Positions 19,238 through 29,995 are shown, counted from the stretch's first letter. The stretch: 64,000 bases of DNA from Nitrospira sp. (GCA_020697375.1 JAJFBJ010000003.1:1-64000), one strand, 5' to 3'. Notes: generated by a model not told the origin, from the sequence alone. Translations and numbers: made by a program.

Positions 19238-19371
19238 GTGTGCCTCCCTGTTGTGAGGCGGATTCTCACTCGATTGGCGGCATGCGGTAAATGACACAGC
19301 TGCCCTGGTCGTCCCCTCAAAAGACGGGCTCATGACAGTATCGGATTCTAAACGAAGACCGGAAATTGCAA

Positions 19372-19770
19372 TCACTTCGGGCTGAGGGGCACGTCACCGA
19401 ACCAGCGGTAGCGATTGCGAGCTATGAATCTGTAGAGGCGGTGAGCCACGGGCTTAAGGACAGGCATTCTAAGGAGGGCCATTAACAGACTTCCGCCCCG
19501 GATTCCAAGGAGCAAGGGAAGAATAGCATCCAATCCTTGATGAACATTGCCGTCGATACCGATGAGATAGGCCACATCCGGTCGACCGGGACGATAGTCA
19601 GGACCAAGGACCTGTTCAGCTTCCGCGCTTTGATAGGGAATGAATCGGACAGAGGCCGATTTGTCTGACCGCGACAGTCGTTCGATGCGCTCCTTGCTCT
19701 TCACGCAGAATCGGCATTGTCCGTCGTAAATGACCGTGCAGCGATCGTGAGCGAAAGTGGGGTGATCCAC
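19372..19770 (-). CDS. DCC-family thiol-disulfide oxidoreductase (DUF393)
   Basis: This 132-residue protein carries the family motif near the N-terminus (VIYDGQCRFCVKSKERIERL, giving the C-x2-C active site) and the C-terminal RLYRFIARNRYRWFG. Members have a thioredoxin-like fold and are thought to be oxidoreductases of unknown substrate. It lies upstream of the propeller-like secreted protein gene on the same strand, separated by 134 bases. It is confidently assigned to the family but not to a pathway. Confidence 0.85.
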   Translation of the reverse strand: MDHPTFAHDRCTVIYDGQCRFCVKSKERIERLSRSDKSASVRFIPYQSAEAEQVLGPDYRPGRPDVAYLIGIDGNVHQGLDAILPLLLGIRGGSLLMALLRMPVLKPVAHRLYRFIARNRYRWFGDVPLSPK

Positions 19771-19873
19771 GGTTATAGTATCCGCATAGTTTTCATTGAA
19801 ATCAGCCTATCACCATACGATATGTGTCACAAGGCCGCTTGTCGCAGCGTGAGCCGGCGGCTATAGTATCGCT

Positions 19874-20290
19874 ATGAAAGCAACGCGTCCTGTCATCTCC
19901 CTTCTCATCGCATTGATCGCAGTGGAAGCGATTCTCGTCATGCTCGGATCGAGCACGTCGCTCTCAAGCATCCAGCATGGCGTATTATTGGGATTTCTTT
20001 TCGCGTTTCCGGCACTATTGGTGGGAGGGCTTGTTCTGATCCGACAGCAATGGATGATCATGGCAACGGTCATGTACAGCACGGTCGCCTTAGCACTGGA
20101 CCTGGCCACCATCGTCCAAGAGGCCAGCCAGATTATTCCCAGCTTCCTGATCCTGGTGCTGACACTGACGAGCAGCTTACTGAACTTCCTGATCATGATT
20201 TTCGGTGGCCGGTGTGTTTTCAGCGTCAGGCCGGACGTGCGGCCACCAAGAGGTCCACATTCCGATCTTCACTTCACTGCTTCATCCTAG
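19874..20290 (+). CDS. Small integral membrane protein, four predicted helices
   Basis: This is a 138-residue hydrophobic protein with membrane segments near residues 8-27, 38-58, 62-82 and 90-112 (for example VISLLIALIAVEAILVML and FLILVLTLTSSLLNFLIMIF). A short hydrophilic C-terminus follows (RPDVRPPRGPHSD). It has no family I recognise. It is divergent from the DCC-family gene. Confidence 0.6.
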   Translation: MKATRPVISLLIALIAVEAILVMLGSSTSLSSIQHGVLLGFLFAFPALLVGGLVLIRQQWMIMATVMYSTVALALDLATIVQEASQIIPSFLILVLTLTSSLLNFLIMIFGGRCVFSVRPDVRPPRGPHSDLHFTASS

Positions 20291-20664
20291 TGGCTCATCA
20301 ATGAAGTCTGGCTGGAAGTAGGATAGTCGCTTCCGTTATCTAAGAAGTCCCAGCATTTCTTTCGTCACTTCAAAGGGCACCCCACGATCACAATAATCGA
20401 CTTGAGGTTTAAATGACGCGCCAGGAAAGCCATCTCGTAAGTTCCCGGCTCGTCATGACCGACATGACGCGCACTGCGTGCGGTTTCGGACAGCTGTGAC
20501 CACTCGTTCATTGATTTTCATCAGCTCGACGTGCGATCGTTGCAAGAATCCGTTCAATCGGAGCTAATTATCCGTGGTAAGGCGATACACTGCTTACGCA
20601 TCACGGAGTGTTTCGAGATTTGTAAAGGGAGAAAAGCGGCAACTGACCGGGGAGACCGTCTCGA
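20291..20664. other. Gap with possible remnants of a small decayed gene
   Basis: No intact gene is convincing here. On the minus strand a 48-codon frame at 20365-20511 (MNEWSQLSETARSARHVGHD, then EPGTYEMAFLARHLNLK) has a coding look. A one-base shift would carry it on as VDYCDRGVPFEVTKEMLGLLR to a stop near 20340. Its ATG overlaps, as ATGA, the end of another short frame (IERILATIARRADENQ). This pattern suggests a decayed pair of small genes, but I cannot name them. Confidence 0.35.
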
Positions 20665-21102
20665 TTATGCCCCATTTTTGAAAAGATTTTGGCACCACTG
20701 CACAACTGCCATCACATCGTCAAACCGCTGGAAATCAAACGCTTTGATAAAAGTAATGGCGACATAGTCATCGTTCATATCCGTCTGCTCAGAAAAACCC
20801 GCCTTGATGAACATGGGACGCATTTTGGATACCGCAGGACCCAGAAAATACTTGGCCTGTTTCGCCACCTCGTCGGTTCCCAAGTCCTCCGTCGTCCCGT
20901 CGCACATCAAACTCTTCACATCATCCATTGTGACGCCGTGCTGACAGAGGAGTCGCCCATCCGGCCTAACCTCCAGCAGCCACCCGTCATCTTCCAGATC
21001 GAGAGCCAGAGCCCCACCGGGTACCAGTTCATAGAATTGAGGATTGCTTGCAAGGAGTCGTGATCGAATATCATCCCATGAGGGGAGGGCAGTAGTATTC
21101 AT
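20665..21102 (-). CDS. Conserved hypothetical protein, 145 residues
   Basis: This soluble protein starts MNTTALPSWDDIRSRLLASN and ends AFDFQRFDDVMAVVQWCQNLFKNG. It contains a beta-rich segment (GGALALDLEDDGWLLEVRPDGR). It has no signal peptide, and I do not recognise the family. It is the last gene of a minus-strand cluster. Its start codon overlaps the stop of the TPR gene by four bases, so it is probably translated with it. Confidence 0.65.
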   Translation of the reverse strand: MNTTALPSWDDIRSRLLASNPQFYELVPGGALALDLEDDGWLLEVRPDGRLLCQHGVTMDDVKSLMCDGTTEDLGTDEVAKQAKYFLGPAVSKMRPMFIKAGFSEQTDMNDDYVAITFIKAFDFQRFDDVMAVVQWCQNLFKNGA

Positions 21103-21923
21103 ACATGTGACCCTCGAGGATGGCGAGCCGCCTCTTCAGCAGCTAGGCGGGCGCGAAGAAGTTCGAGTCGCATGGTATTCTCGGCGAGTTTGGGTAGTTC
21201 GTATTTACGGTCCATGCGCACGACATGTTCCAACAAATCGATCGCCATCTGCAACTGACCGAGGTCTTCGTAACATTGAGCCAGGACATAACGGGCTCCG
21301 CCGCTACGCAATTCATCGCGGTTTCGCTCTGCGATGGATTGGCTGGTATGGCAGCAGGCGATGGCATCCCAATATCGCTTTTGGACGGCGAAAGTCCGTC
21401 CCATCATTCTCCAGGCATCGGCGACTCCACCTTGGTTGTTGAGGCGCCGCATGAGCACCAGGGACTGTTCATAGTAGCGCAGGGCTTCATCGAATTGGCC
21501 GGTCTCGCGTGCCACCAGACCAAGATCTGAAAACAGCACTGCCTTCCCCACTTCATCATGCACACGGGACATGATGTCGAGTGCCTCAAGATAATAGGCT
21601 CTGGCTCGGTCCCATTCTCCGGCATCGGCGCGTAGATTTCCTAAATTAGCCAGCGTCGTACCGATACCCTTCTCATCTCCCAGGACCTTTTGTAGTTCCA
21701 GTACTTCCTGATAATAATTCTGCGCCGACTCTCGACGGCCGCTCACGGCACAAATGTTGCCGAGATTGCCCAACGTCGCACTCAAGGCCCGCTGATCCCC
21801 CGTCAATCGATCGCACTCCAAAGCTTTTGCGTAGCAGGCATAGGCATCCGTATAATGCCCACGCGCAAAATGCTCGTTGCCTTGCCGGTTGAGTTCTTCT
21901 GAAAGTCCGTTTCGAAGCGCCAT
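21099..21923 (-). CDS. Cytoplasmic TPR protein
   Basis: This 274-residue protein is built almost entirely of tetratricopeptide repeats, about six of them (for example GNLGNICAVSGRRESAQNYYQEVLEL, LANLGNLRADAGEWDRARAYYLEAL, FSDLGLVARETGQFDEALRYYEQSL). It has no signal sequence or catalytic domain, so it is a likely protein-interaction scaffold. It starts six bases after the metallo-hydrolase-like gene and overlaps the downstream gene by four bases. Confidence 0.8.
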   Translation of the reverse strand: MALRNGLSEELNRQGNEHFARGHYTDAYACYAKALECDRLTGDQRALSATLGNLGNICAVSGRRESAQNYYQEVLELQKVLGDEKGIGTTLANLGNLRADAGEWDRARAYYLEALDIMSRVHDEVGKAVLFSDLGLVARETGQFDEALRYYEQSLVLMRRLNNQGGVADAWRMMGRTFAVQKRYWDAIACCHTSQSIAERNRDELRSGGARYVLAQCYEDLGQLQMAIDLLEHVVRMDRKYELPKLAENTMRLELLRARLAAEEAARHPRGSHV

Positions 21924-21929
21924 CGTTCT

Positions 21930-22526
21930 CTACGCCTGCAATGCGTGCTCCACCGCCTGTTTCGCTCCAACCAGGATGCTAGCCCCATCCCCGACAAGAA
22001 TCGAGTCGAAGCTGTACTTCAGCAATCGCCGGAGCCCTTCTTTCGCCTTTGCCACATCACTGTACTTGTCAGGCGCCAAAAGGTTCAATGCTCCCTCCGG
22101 CTTTCCGATAAGCGCATCGCCGACTATGAGCACCCCTTTACCCTGCTGAATATAGAGGGCAGATTCACCAGGGGATTTCTGGTCTTTAAGGTGAATGACC
22201 CAAATTCCTCCTGGCAACAGTTCGCCGTCACTGAACGTCTTTGTCGGCTTCAGGTTCATCTCAGGGGCATCAACTTCCGGCACCTGCAGATGGCAGTTAA
22301 ACTCAGTCTGGTACGATGCCGCCTCACGAGCATGGTCTCGATTTGTGACGATAATGTAATCAAGGCCGCCTTGACGCCGGATGAATATGCCGGCTTCGGG
22401 GGTCATAGGAGGAGGATCTATGACGATCTTGTGCTCTCCGATGCTGAGAAACAATCCGTTAAAACAGATTTGTTTTTCTTCGGAGAACCAAGACCATTGC
22501 CAGATACCGGGAAGGAGCTGTTTCAC
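21930..22526 (-). CDS. Metallo-beta-lactamase-fold protein with degenerate metal motif
   Basis: This 198-residue protein has the beta-lactamase-like order of strands (CFNGLFLSIGEHKIVIDPPP, GLDYIIVTNRDHAREA, GVLIVGDALIGKP). The usual HxHxDH zinc motif reads TNRDHARE, so the first two histidines are missing while the Asp-His pair is kept. The GDALIG segment resembles the later metal-binding GD motif. It could be a one-metal or non-catalytic member. It sits mid-cluster between a small conserved protein and the TPR protein. Confidence 0.65.
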   Translation of the reverse strand: MKQLLPGIWQWSWFSEEKQICFNGLFLSIGEHKIVIDPPPMTPEAGIFIRRQGGLDYIIVTNRDHAREAASYQTEFNCHLQVPEVDAPEMNLKPTKTFSDGELLPGGIWVIHLKDQKSPGESALYIQQGKGVLIVGDALIGKPEGALNLLAPDKYSDVAKAKEGLRRLLKYSFDSILVGDGASILVGAKQAVEHALQA

Positions 22527-22550
22527 TGTCGTCCCCTCAGACTGCCAGAA

Positions 22551-22790
22551 TTAGAGAGCTGCAATCGCGTCCTGCACGGTTTTCGTCAACTTCGCACGGA
22601 TACCGGCTTCGCTTGGAAGATCTACAATGTCGTCTTCCGATACGGTAATGAACTTTCGATTCTGGCCTTTCGTCAGGGAAATGAGAAACATGTTGTTCGC
22701 CGGTTTTGTCGGAATTACGACCTCGACGGCTTGATCAACTCCGTGGATCACTTCGAGGAACTCCTGCTTTCCCTCTTCCCATTCATCCAT
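22551..22790 (-). CDS. Small conserved hypothetical protein, 79 residues
   Basis: This is a short acidic protein (MDEWEEGKQEFLEVIHGVDQ, then FLISLTKGQNRKFITVSEDD). It has mixed beta/alpha character and no motif I recognise. It lies 15 bases after the redoxin gene and 24 bases before the metallo-hydrolase-like gene on the same strand, so it is probably part of that operon. Confidence 0.55.
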   Translation of the reverse strand: MDEWEEGKQEFLEVIHGVDQAVEVVIPTKPANNMFLISLTKGQNRKFITVSEDDIVDLPSEAGIRAKLTKTVQDAIAAL

Positions 22791-22805
22791 AAACCCTCGT
22801 TTTCT

Positions 22806-23351
22806 CTACATGGCTCCTGCACCAGGAGAAGGTGCGGAGGCTAATAATTTTTCCACTTCTTGCACAATCACCTCGGCGCCTGCCAATTCCATATTGCCCA
22901 CGCGTTGCCATCTGATGACCCCTTGCTGATCGATCACATAGACATTCGGAATGAATTTACCCCCGCCATACACTTTATCGGTGCTCTTACTCGGGTCGAG
23001 CAAGTAGGGATATGTCACTTGAACAGGAAATGCGCTCAAAAACTCTCTCACGTCTCGCTTGGAATTCCCGGATGAATTGATGCCTACAACGGCAACATTC
23101 TTCCCGGCCATGGCCTCATGAACCTTTTGCAAATTGGTCCCCTGCATCATACAAGGATCACAGATATGGAACAGCCCCAACACCACCACTTTCCCCTTTA
23201 GATGCTCGAGGGACACGGCATCGCCGGTGAGCGAAGTAAGAGCGAATGTCGGCGCATTCTCTCCCACCTTGAAGAATCCGGCGGCCCAAACAAGTTGGGT
23301 CGCCCACAAGGGCAAAAATATGATCGCAGCAACTATCAATACGCGCTTCAT
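22806..23351 (-). CDS. Periplasmic TlpA/AhpC-type thioredoxin-like protein
   Basis: From the ATG at 23351 the protein has 181 residues. It begins with a signal peptide (RVLIVAAIIFLPLWATQLVWA), followed by a redoxin domain (VGENAPTFALTSLTGDAVSLEHLKGKVVVLGLF) with a CDPC redox site in FHICDPCMMQG and the cis-proline region FIPNVYVIDQQG. The ribosome-binding site (AAGGAGG) fixes this start rather than the longer frame. It heads a five-gene minus-strand cluster and probably reduces or delivers thiols in the periplasm. Confidence 0.85.
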   Translation of the reverse strand: MKRVLIVAAIIFLPLWATQLVWAAGFFKVGENAPTFALTSLTGDAVSLEHLKGKVVVLGLFHICDPCMMQGTNLQKVHEAMAGKNVAVVGINSSGNSKRDVREFLSAFPVQVTYPYLLDPSKSTDKVYGGGKFIPNVYVIDQQGVIRWQRVGNMELAGAEVIVQEVEKLLASAPSPGAGAM

Positions 23352-23534
23352 CAGAGCCTCCTTTCTGGAACCGGGCCATCGAGCCAAGAGAAAGCTTTCT
23401 TTCAGAATCAGCCGTCCATAGCTGTTACTGAAGATGTGGGCATCCTAGCATGCGAAATTTTTCCGGAGCAACCACTTAGGAATCGAGAAACATTGGATGT
23501 TGACAAGGTGGGATTTCCGTAGTGAACCTAGCAC

Positions 23535-24821
23535 TCAACCGGCGTTCTGGAGCCACCGAACGAAGGCTTGGCGCATGCGTATGAAGGCCGCACAGATCTC
23601 CACAACCCAATGGAATGGCTTGAGGCAAAAGGATAGTCTTTGAAGTTTCTGTTGAAACCGGAACCACGGCAAAGGCAAATCGATCACCTTCGCCTCAGCC
23701 AGACAGAGCGCCATACCAAGCTTCCATCGTTCCCACGAGGAGTCTTTCATAGTAAGATACAGGGCTTCCGCGCATTGTTGATCGATGCCCTGACGGGCAT
23801 TTTTCAGTAACTGTTTCGGCATATGCTGTACAAGCCCATGAATATCAGCATCAACCTCAATTTCCTTAAGAACAGCGCTCGGCAGCACCATGTCGAACAA
23901 CCTATTCCCCAGAGCTAGCCCCAGCAGGACCATTCGCCGACACTTCCACTCTTTCGCCTGGAACATCAGCCGACTCCAATCCAATGCCGGCCGTCGGCGC
24001 ACTAGTTCGGCCACATCGCAAATCAATTTGAGCTGCTGCCAGGCCTGTTTCGATCCATCCACACACAGAAGGATCAGCATGTCTTCCGGACAGAGCCCCA
24101 TCACTATTTTGGTCGGCAGATAGACAGGCTTCAACCTATTCCAAAACACGCTTCGATCAAGTCGAAACCAGAAGTGTGGTCTGGCCATGACCCACTGAAG
24201 ATCTACCACCACAACGCCGCTCTTCTTATGAGAAAAATGATAGCATTCATCAGACTCAGGTCCATCTCTCACATTCCGGCTGGTAGGTTGGTACCCCAGT
24301 GACCATAGTATTTGCCTAGCGTGAGGAATCGAAGGTTCGTCGACAATCAATTCTAGATCCGCACACTCGCGCAGGGTAAGGTCACCATAGGCGATTTGAG
24401 CCAAGGTCACGCCTTTGAAGGGAATGGCATGGATTCCTTTCGCCCCAAATGCATCGAGCACCGCCACAAGTTCTTTTGCGAGGCAGGTATTCAACAGCGC
24501 ATTTGCCTGATTATGGCGGCGAAACTCAGCATGAATGGCTGAGGGCAAGGCTGCAGGACAAAGCGCTGCTAAATTTCGATACACCAAAGACGCCACTCCA
24601 TGAGCCTTTGACAGTGTCCATACCAACTCCCAATCAACGGCACCATTCACCAAATCTTCGATTTCCACTCGGACGAACTCGTTGATCGTCGTTCGTGCAC
24701 AAAGTACGAGTAGACGTCCCTCTGTGCACATCCTGGATATTCGAGGCGATGATGCCGCCCACCTCTGCAGGTGACCCGATCGCACCCATCGAGAAGCCAT
24801 AGAGGATAACTTTTGTCCCAT
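23535..24821 (-). CDS. Uncharacterised nucleotidyltransferase-fold protein
   Basis: This protein of about 428 residues is related to the uncharacterised nucleotidyltransferase family seen next to exopolysaccharide or peptide-modification genes. The key region is GIHAIPFKGVTLAQIAYGDL followed by RECADLELIVDEPSI. The expected catalytic DxD of the fold appears as ADLELIV, so one acidic residue is atypical. The C-terminal half is helical. The frame is open to 24884, and I chose the ATG at 24821 (MGQKLSSMASRW). Its upstream neighbours look decayed, so it may be a survivor of a lost cluster. Confidence 0.55.
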   Translation of the reverse strand: MGQKLSSMASRWVRSGHLQRWAASSPRISRMCTEGRLLVLCARTTINEFVRVEIEDLVNGAVDWELVWTLSKAHGVASLVYRNLAALCPAALPSAIHAEFRRHNQANALLNTCLAKELVAVLDAFGAKGIHAIPFKGVTLAQIAYGDLTLRECADLELIVDEPSIPHARQILWSLGYQPTSRNVRDGPESDECYHFSHKKSGVVVVDLQWVMARPHFWFRLDRSVFWNRLKPVYLPTKIVMGLCPEDMLILLCVDGSKQAWQQLKLICDVAELVRRRPALDWSRLMFQAKEWKCRRMVLLGLALGNRLFDMVLPSAVLKEIEVDADIHGLVQHMPKQLLKNARQGIDQQCAEALYLTMKDSSWERWKLGMALCLAEAKVIDLPLPWFRFQQKLQRLSFCLKPFHWVVEICAAFIRMRQAFVRWLQNAG

Positions 24822-26306
24822 ATCAGTTTTTACGCTTCGCCTGCCGATTCTCCAGGCGGGGTCAGCAGCCAGGAAATCCCGCAAAGCCGCGGAACCTCAA
24901 GATCGAGAAGCCTTGCCCATTGTCTCGAACGCTGTCGCACGAAGAGTGTAGAGTCTGCATAGTTTCAGGAGTTCGATAACGCGAAATCCGTCAAGTTCGC
25001 CTGCATATCGGGCGACCTTCCCCCTGGCCGCACGAGGGAAGGTTTGGCCTGATCCCGATGTACCGTGTATGACCACCATTCCTTCATCATGTATATTGGC
25101 ATCAGCAATCTCTCCTCTAAGTAGGCATCGCAAAGTGAGGTGTTCTGCCGATCATTGCCGAGCATGGCACCGGATCCGCTGCACAACGGTTTTGCACCGC
25201 TGGCAATGTGGTGGAAATCTGCGCATCCTGCCCAGCCACAGCGAACTGCATCGGCACAGGCTGGCCTCTGTACGCCCTACACTCGAACTGATGGAGGAGC
25301 GTGTCGATCGATGCCGTCAAAGAAAATTGGTTCGTGAGATATTCTATTTCAACGCTATGGACAGGAGCTGAAAGGCGATGTGCCGCAAACGTCGTCGACA
25401 TTGCAAAGTACCTTTCAGAATCCTGCTTGCGGTGTCCCTACTCGCTGTCTCACATAACCTCGCGCCGGGGTTCAATCCACACATATATATTGTGGCAGGC
25501 ATGAATATCTCCCTTATCCGATAAAATGGGAATATCACTCTCTCCTGCTTTTAAAATCACAACTTCATTTCGGTCGTAATGAGGTGCGAAGGTATCTTTA
25601 TCGAATCGTTTCCTCTATTCCCAATATGATTGGCTCCCACCTCCTTTTGGGGAAGTCGAGCGGTTCATTCCGACTAAAAGAACATTCCAATGAATGAGCG
25701 ATGCCATTGCACCTCCGGCTTCATGCGCCAGGATTTCATGGGGAGTGCCACTGTTCTCGAAAAGAACAAGGACCGGCAGCAGAAGACATCGGAATCTGTC
25801 ATGCAGAATCAGACGGCTGAGTGTGGAGCCTTGTAGAAAATGGTGGGTATGTGACGGTGGTGGTAGTGGTGGTAAATGATTCCCAGTATTGAGAAGGTTC
25901 GAAAACCCCGCCCACCAGCATTACCCAGGTATAGTCTGAAAGATGCTGGTGAGGTTTTTATCACGCCGCCATTTAAACTGAACCGGCATGCCGGCCCGGC
26001 GACAAAAGCCCATAGAGTGCCGGAGCAAGCGATAAGCGGCCCCGCTTGGGATCATATCGAGAGCGCGAGCCAATAATCTACATAGTTCACTACAATTTTC
26101 CATGGGTCTCAGATTGCGACGCGGTGCATGGGATGACAAGTCCATCTCCTCAGCAAATTCCGAAAGACCGGCCACTCCTACCAGCGCAACCCTCATCGCC
26201 AACCATTACACGATATTTCAGACCGATGACATTCCGGTGTCCATTCAAGAGATCGGAGAAGTCCAGATGACCAGCCTTCCTCCATCGAATGGTGCGGCAC
26301 AGCCGT
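24822..26306. other. 1.5-kb gap without an intact gene; possible gene remnants
   Basis: This is the longest stretch without a gene in the window. Short minus-strand frames may be relics. At 25921-26202 a frame ends CRLLARALDMIPSGAAYRLL then FCRRAGMPVQFKWRRDKN, reminiscent of the transglutaminase-like lasso-peptide B2 family. Near 24897-25133 another contains a P-loop-like GTSGSGQT. Frames are interrupted by stops throughout. A G-rich run lies at about 25855-25875. I see no RNA gene. Confidence 0.35.
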
Positions 26307-27737
26307 TTAGTGGGAAGATTCGAACAGTCCGAGTTGGAGTTCTTCTGCGCGCGTGAAGGAGATAGGATACCGTTCGGTGAAGCAGGCATTGCAATACTGT
26401 TCAGGAGTGCCTGGCGCAGCTTTGACCATCCCATCGAGGCTCAAATAGGCCAGGCTATCGGCGGTAATGTACTTGCGGATTTCTTCGGTAGTATGACTTG
26501 AGGCGATCAATTCTTTTTTTGTCGGCGTATCGATACCGTAAAAGCAAGGTGACACAATGGGGGGTGAACTGATCCGCATGTGGACTTCTTTGGCCCCGGA
26601 ATGGCGCAGCATTTTCACGATTTTTCGACTCGTTGTCCCACGAACGAGCGAATCGTCTACTACGATGACCCGCTTACCCTGAAGAACTTCAGGGACGGCA
26701 TTCAGCTTCACCTTTACGCCGAAGTGGCGAATAGATTGCTCCGGCTCGATAAAGGTACGCCCGACGTAGTGATTCCGAATGAGCCCTGTCTCGAAAGGAA
26801 TTCCCGATCCTTCGGAATAGCCGAGCGCTGCCGGCACTCCGGAATCCGGCACCGGAATCACGATGTCCGCCTGCACCTTGGATTCTTTGGCCAATTGTCG
26901 GCCGAAGGCTTTGCGGATGGAATAGACGGCGCTGCCACTGAATATGCGGCTATCGGGACGAGAGAAATAGACATATTCGAACACACACATGGCCGGCTTC
27001 GTGTCTGCGAATGGTTTATAACTCGTGACGCCCTTGTGATCCAACACGACCAATTCCCCAGGCTCAATTTCTCTCACATACTCAGCATCCAGCAGGTCGA
27101 ACGCACAACTTTCAGAAGCCACTATCCATGCATCGCGAAGACGCCCCAAGCAGAGCGGACGGAATCCATGTGGATCGCGAGCCGCGATAATGCCCTGATC
27201 GGTCATGAATACGATGGAAAAGGCCCCGCGGACCTGCGTTAATGAATCGATCACACGGTCGAGCAACGTATCTGCCTTCGAATGTGCGATTAAGTGAATG
27301 ACCACCTCCGTATCGGAGGTCGATTGAAAAATAGCGCCATAGGCTTCCAGCTCGCTGCGAAGCATGGAAGAGTTGATCAAGTTGCCATTGTGAGCCACCG
27401 CAAGATTACCGAAGGCAAAATTCACGTTCAACGGTTGCACATTTTTGAGACCTGCCCCGCCCGCGGTGGAATAGCGATTGTGACCGATGGCCATAGTCCC
27501 GGGGAGTCGCGCCAACGCCTGTTGCGAAAAAATATCAGCCACAAGTCCTTGACCTTTTTCGATGTAAAAATGCTCTCCGTCGTTCGAGACGATTCCAGAC
27601 GCTTCCTGCCCGCGATGTTGGAGCGCGTAGAGGCCGAGATACGAGAGGTTGGCCGCTTCCTTGTGGCCATAGATGCCGAAAACGGCACACTCATCATGGA
27701 ATTTGTCGGTGGAAAGAAGCGGTAATTCTTTCGTCAT
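26307..27737 (-). CDS. purF: Amidophosphoribosyltransferase
   Basis: PurF makes 5-phosphoribosylamine from PRPP and glutamine, the first step of purine synthesis. After a short propeptide the N-terminal nucleophile is Cys17 ([30 protein letters not shown]). The PRPP loop is [21 protein letters not shown]. Cysteines for a 4Fe-4S cluster of the Bacillus type are present ([23 protein letters not shown] and YCNACF near the C-terminus). Its start overlaps the purL stop by four bases. It is the last gene of the rib-nusB-pur run. Confidence 0.97.
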   Translation of the reverse strand: MTKELPLLSTDKFHDECAVFGIYGHKEAANLSYLGLYALQHRGQEASGIVSNDGEHFYIEKGQGLVADIFSQQALARLPGTMAIGHNRYSTAGGAGLKNVQPLNVNFAFGNLAVAHNGNLINSSMLRSELEAYGAIFQSTSDTEVVIHLIAHSKADTLLDRVIDSLTQVRGAFSIVFMTDQGIIAARDPHGFRPLCLGRLRDAWIVASESCAFDLLDAEYVREIEPGELVVLDHKGVTSYKPFADTKPAMCVFEYVYFSRPDSRIFSGSAVYSIRKAFGRQLAKESKVQADIVIPVPDSGVPAALGYSEGSGIPFETGLIRNHYVGRTFIEPEQSIRHFGVKVKLNAVPEVLQGKRVIVVDDSLVRGTTSRKIVKMLRHSGAKEVHMRISSPPIVSPCFYGIDTPTKKELIASSHTTEEIRKYITADSLAYLSLDGMVKAAPGTPEQYCNACFTERYPISFTRAEELQLGLFESSH

Positions 27738-29995
27738 GACGTCTGTACCTGCCCCTCACCAAATGCTCGAGGAATGGCAAGCGCCCATTGATCATACAAG
27801 GCGGTCAATTCCATATCGACGCCGGAGTCGACAGCATGCTGATGGCCTTCCATCGTAATCACCAGGCGATCACCTCCGACTGTACCGATTCGCGCGGCAG
27901 GTACACCGGCATTTCCTGCAATACCTAGAACTCTTTCGGCCTGTTCGGGTCTCGCGGAGAGCAGAACTCGCGATTGGCTTTCCCCGAAAAGCAATGCATC
28001 TCGCCGAAGGCCACCGATCGATAATTGTACCACAGCACCCATTCGTTCATCTGATCCGGAGAAGCAACACTCCGACAAGGCGACGGCCAATCCGCCATCG
28101 GAACAGTCATGGGCTGATTGCACTAATCCCTCACGAATGAGTCGAATCGTACAGGCCTGCACCGCCTTCTCTGCCTCAAGATTCAGCAGTGGCGGCGATC
28201 CTTGCTCACGATGGTGCACCATTTTGAGATATTCCGATCCGCCAAGATCTTCACGCGTTTTTCCCAGGAGAATGACAACATCGCCTGTATGTTTGAACCA
28301 CTGCGTGACGGTGCAGTCGGCCGGCTCGATCAATCCCACCATCCCGATCATCGGCGTGGGATAAATCGACAGATCGTTCGTCTCATTGTAAAAACTCACG
28401 TTGCCGCTCACGATAGGCACGTTCAACGCCTCGCAGGCATCTTTCAGTCCTTCAATGGCAAGTATGAACTGCCACATGACTTCTGGACGCTGCGGATTCC
28501 CGAAGTTCAGACAATCGGTGACCCCGATCGGCGTCGCTCCTGAACAGGCAAGGTTTCGCGCACATTCAGCAATGGCCATCTTGGCGCCCTCATAAGGGTT
28601 GAGTAGGCAATAGCGCCCGTTACAGTCGATGGACAGCGCCAAGGCCTTGTTCGTTCCTTTGATTCGCAACACGGCCGCATCCGATCCAGGCCTCACCAGC
28701 GTATTGGTGCGCACCATGTGATCATACTGTTCATAAACCCAGCGCTTGCTGGCGATGGTCGGTGAACCCAAGAGCGTGAGCAATGCCGCATTTGCATCCT
28801 TCACATCCGGCAACGCATCAAAATTCAACGCCTGCAACAAATCCTGATAGGCAGGCGGTGCGCTAGGCCTGTCGTATCGAGGACCTTCGTCCGCAAGCGC
28901 CTTGGCCGGTACAGCCGCGACCACTTGGCCGTTCTCCTTGAGAACAACCTTGCCGGTATCGGTCACTCGCCCGATAACCGCCACATCCAGGTCCCATTTC
29001 CTACAAATCTCGATGGCCTTGTCTTCCCTGCCGGCCTTGACCACCATCAACATGCGCTCCTGCGATTCAGAAAGCATGATTTCATACGGAGTCATGCCGG
29101 GCTCGCGGCGCGGCACATGGGCCAATTCCAATTCCACCCCCGTCCCTTCGCGCGATGCCATCTCGCAGGCCGAACTCGTTAAGCCTGCGGCGCCCATGTC
29201 TTGAATGCCCACCAGCAGGTCCCCGGACATCAGTTCCAGGCAGGCTTCCAGCAGAAGTTTCTCCGTGAATGGATCGCCGACCTGCACCGTGGGCCGCTTC
29301 TGTGCTGCTGCTTCGTCGAATGAATCCGAGGCCATTGTTGCGCCGTGAATTCCATCACGACCGGTCTTCGAGCCGAAATAGATCACCGGATTGCCGATAC
29401 CAGCCGCCTTGCCGAGAAAAATCTTATCCTGTCGCGCAATGCCCAGGCAGAACACATTGACCAACGGATTCAGCGCATAGATATCGTTGAAGGCGATCTC
29501 GCCTCCCACGGTCGGCACACCCATACAATTTCCATATCCCGCGATGCCGGACACGACGCCTTTGAGCAAATGCCGGGTGTTCGAATTATCTAATTCCCCG
29601 AAGCGCAATGAATTCAACAACGCAATCGGCCGCGCGCCCATCGTAAAGATATCGCGCAGGATCCCTCCGACTCCCGTCGCCGCGCCTTGGTAGGGCTCGA
29701 TGAACGACGGATGATTATGCGATTCCATTTTGAAGACGGCGCATAGGCCATCACCGATATCCACTACGCCGGCATTCTCGCCTGGCCCCTGAATCACACA
29801 AGGCCCCGTGGTCGGGAGCTTCTTCAGATGGATGCGGGAACTCTTATAGGAACAGTGCTCGCTCCACATGGCGGAGAACATCCCGAGTTCCGTCCAATTC
29901 GGCTCCCTCCCCAGAATCTTCAGAATGTTGTTGTACTCCTCCTCGCTCAGCTTATGCTGTTCGAGAACGGCTTGAGTAATGGGCGGTGATTTCAT
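27734..29995 (-). CDS. purL: Phosphoribosylformylglycinamidine synthase, large subunit (small-type PurL)
   Basis: At 753 residues this is the small form of PurL that works with PurS and PurQ, both encoded just upstream. It converts FGAR to FGAM with ATP and glutamine-derived ammonia. Signatures include [54 protein letters not shown] and [19 protein letters not shown]. The purF start overlaps its stop. It follows purQ after a 96-base spacer in which I see no promoter. Confidence 0.97.
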   Translation of the reverse strand: MKSPPITQAVLEQHKLSEEEYNNILKILGREPNWTELGMFSAMWSEHCSYKSSRIHLKKLPTTGPCVIQGPGENAGVVDIGDGLCAVFKMESHNHPSFIEPYQGAATGVGGILRDIFTMGARPIALLNSLRFGELDNSNTRHLLKGVVSGIAGYGNCMGVPTVGGEIAFNDIYALNPLVNVFCLGIARQDKIFLGKAAGIGNPVIYFGSKTGRDGIHGATMASDSFDEAAAQKRPTVQVGDPFTEKLLLEACLELMSGDLLVGIQDMGAAGLTSSACEMASREGTGVELELAHVPRREPGMTPYEIMLSESQERMLMVVKAGREDKAIEICRKWDLDVAVIGRVTDTGKVVLKENGQVVAAVPAKALADEGPRYDRPSAPPAYQDLLQALNFDALPDVKDANAALLTLLGSPTIASKRWVYEQYDHMVRTNTLVRPGSDAAVLRIKGTNKALALSIDCNGRYCLLNPYEGAKMAIAECARNLACSGATPIGVTDCLNFGNPQRPEVMWQFILAIEGLKDACEALNVPIVSGNVSFYNETNDLSIYPTPMIGMVGLIEPADCTVTQWFKHTGDVVILLGKTREDLGGSEYLKMVHHREQGSPPLLNLEAEKAVQACTIRLIREGLVQSAHDCSDGGLAVALSECCFSGSDERMGAVVQLSIGGLRRDALLFGESQSRVLLSARPEQAERVLGIAGNAGVPAARIGTVGGDRLVITMEGHQHAVDSGVDMELTALYDQWALAIPRAFGEGQVQTS

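Noticed and set aside
24897..25133. HPr-kinase-like gene on the minus strand
   Set aside because: A P-loop-like GTSGSGQT is visible, but the frame is short, lacks the rest of the kinase fold and has no start signal; kept only as a weak relic.
25465..25500. tRNA-like TTCAATCC segment
   Set aside because: GGGGTTCAATCC resembles a T-arm, but no acceptor stem, anticodon arm or D-arm can be built around it.
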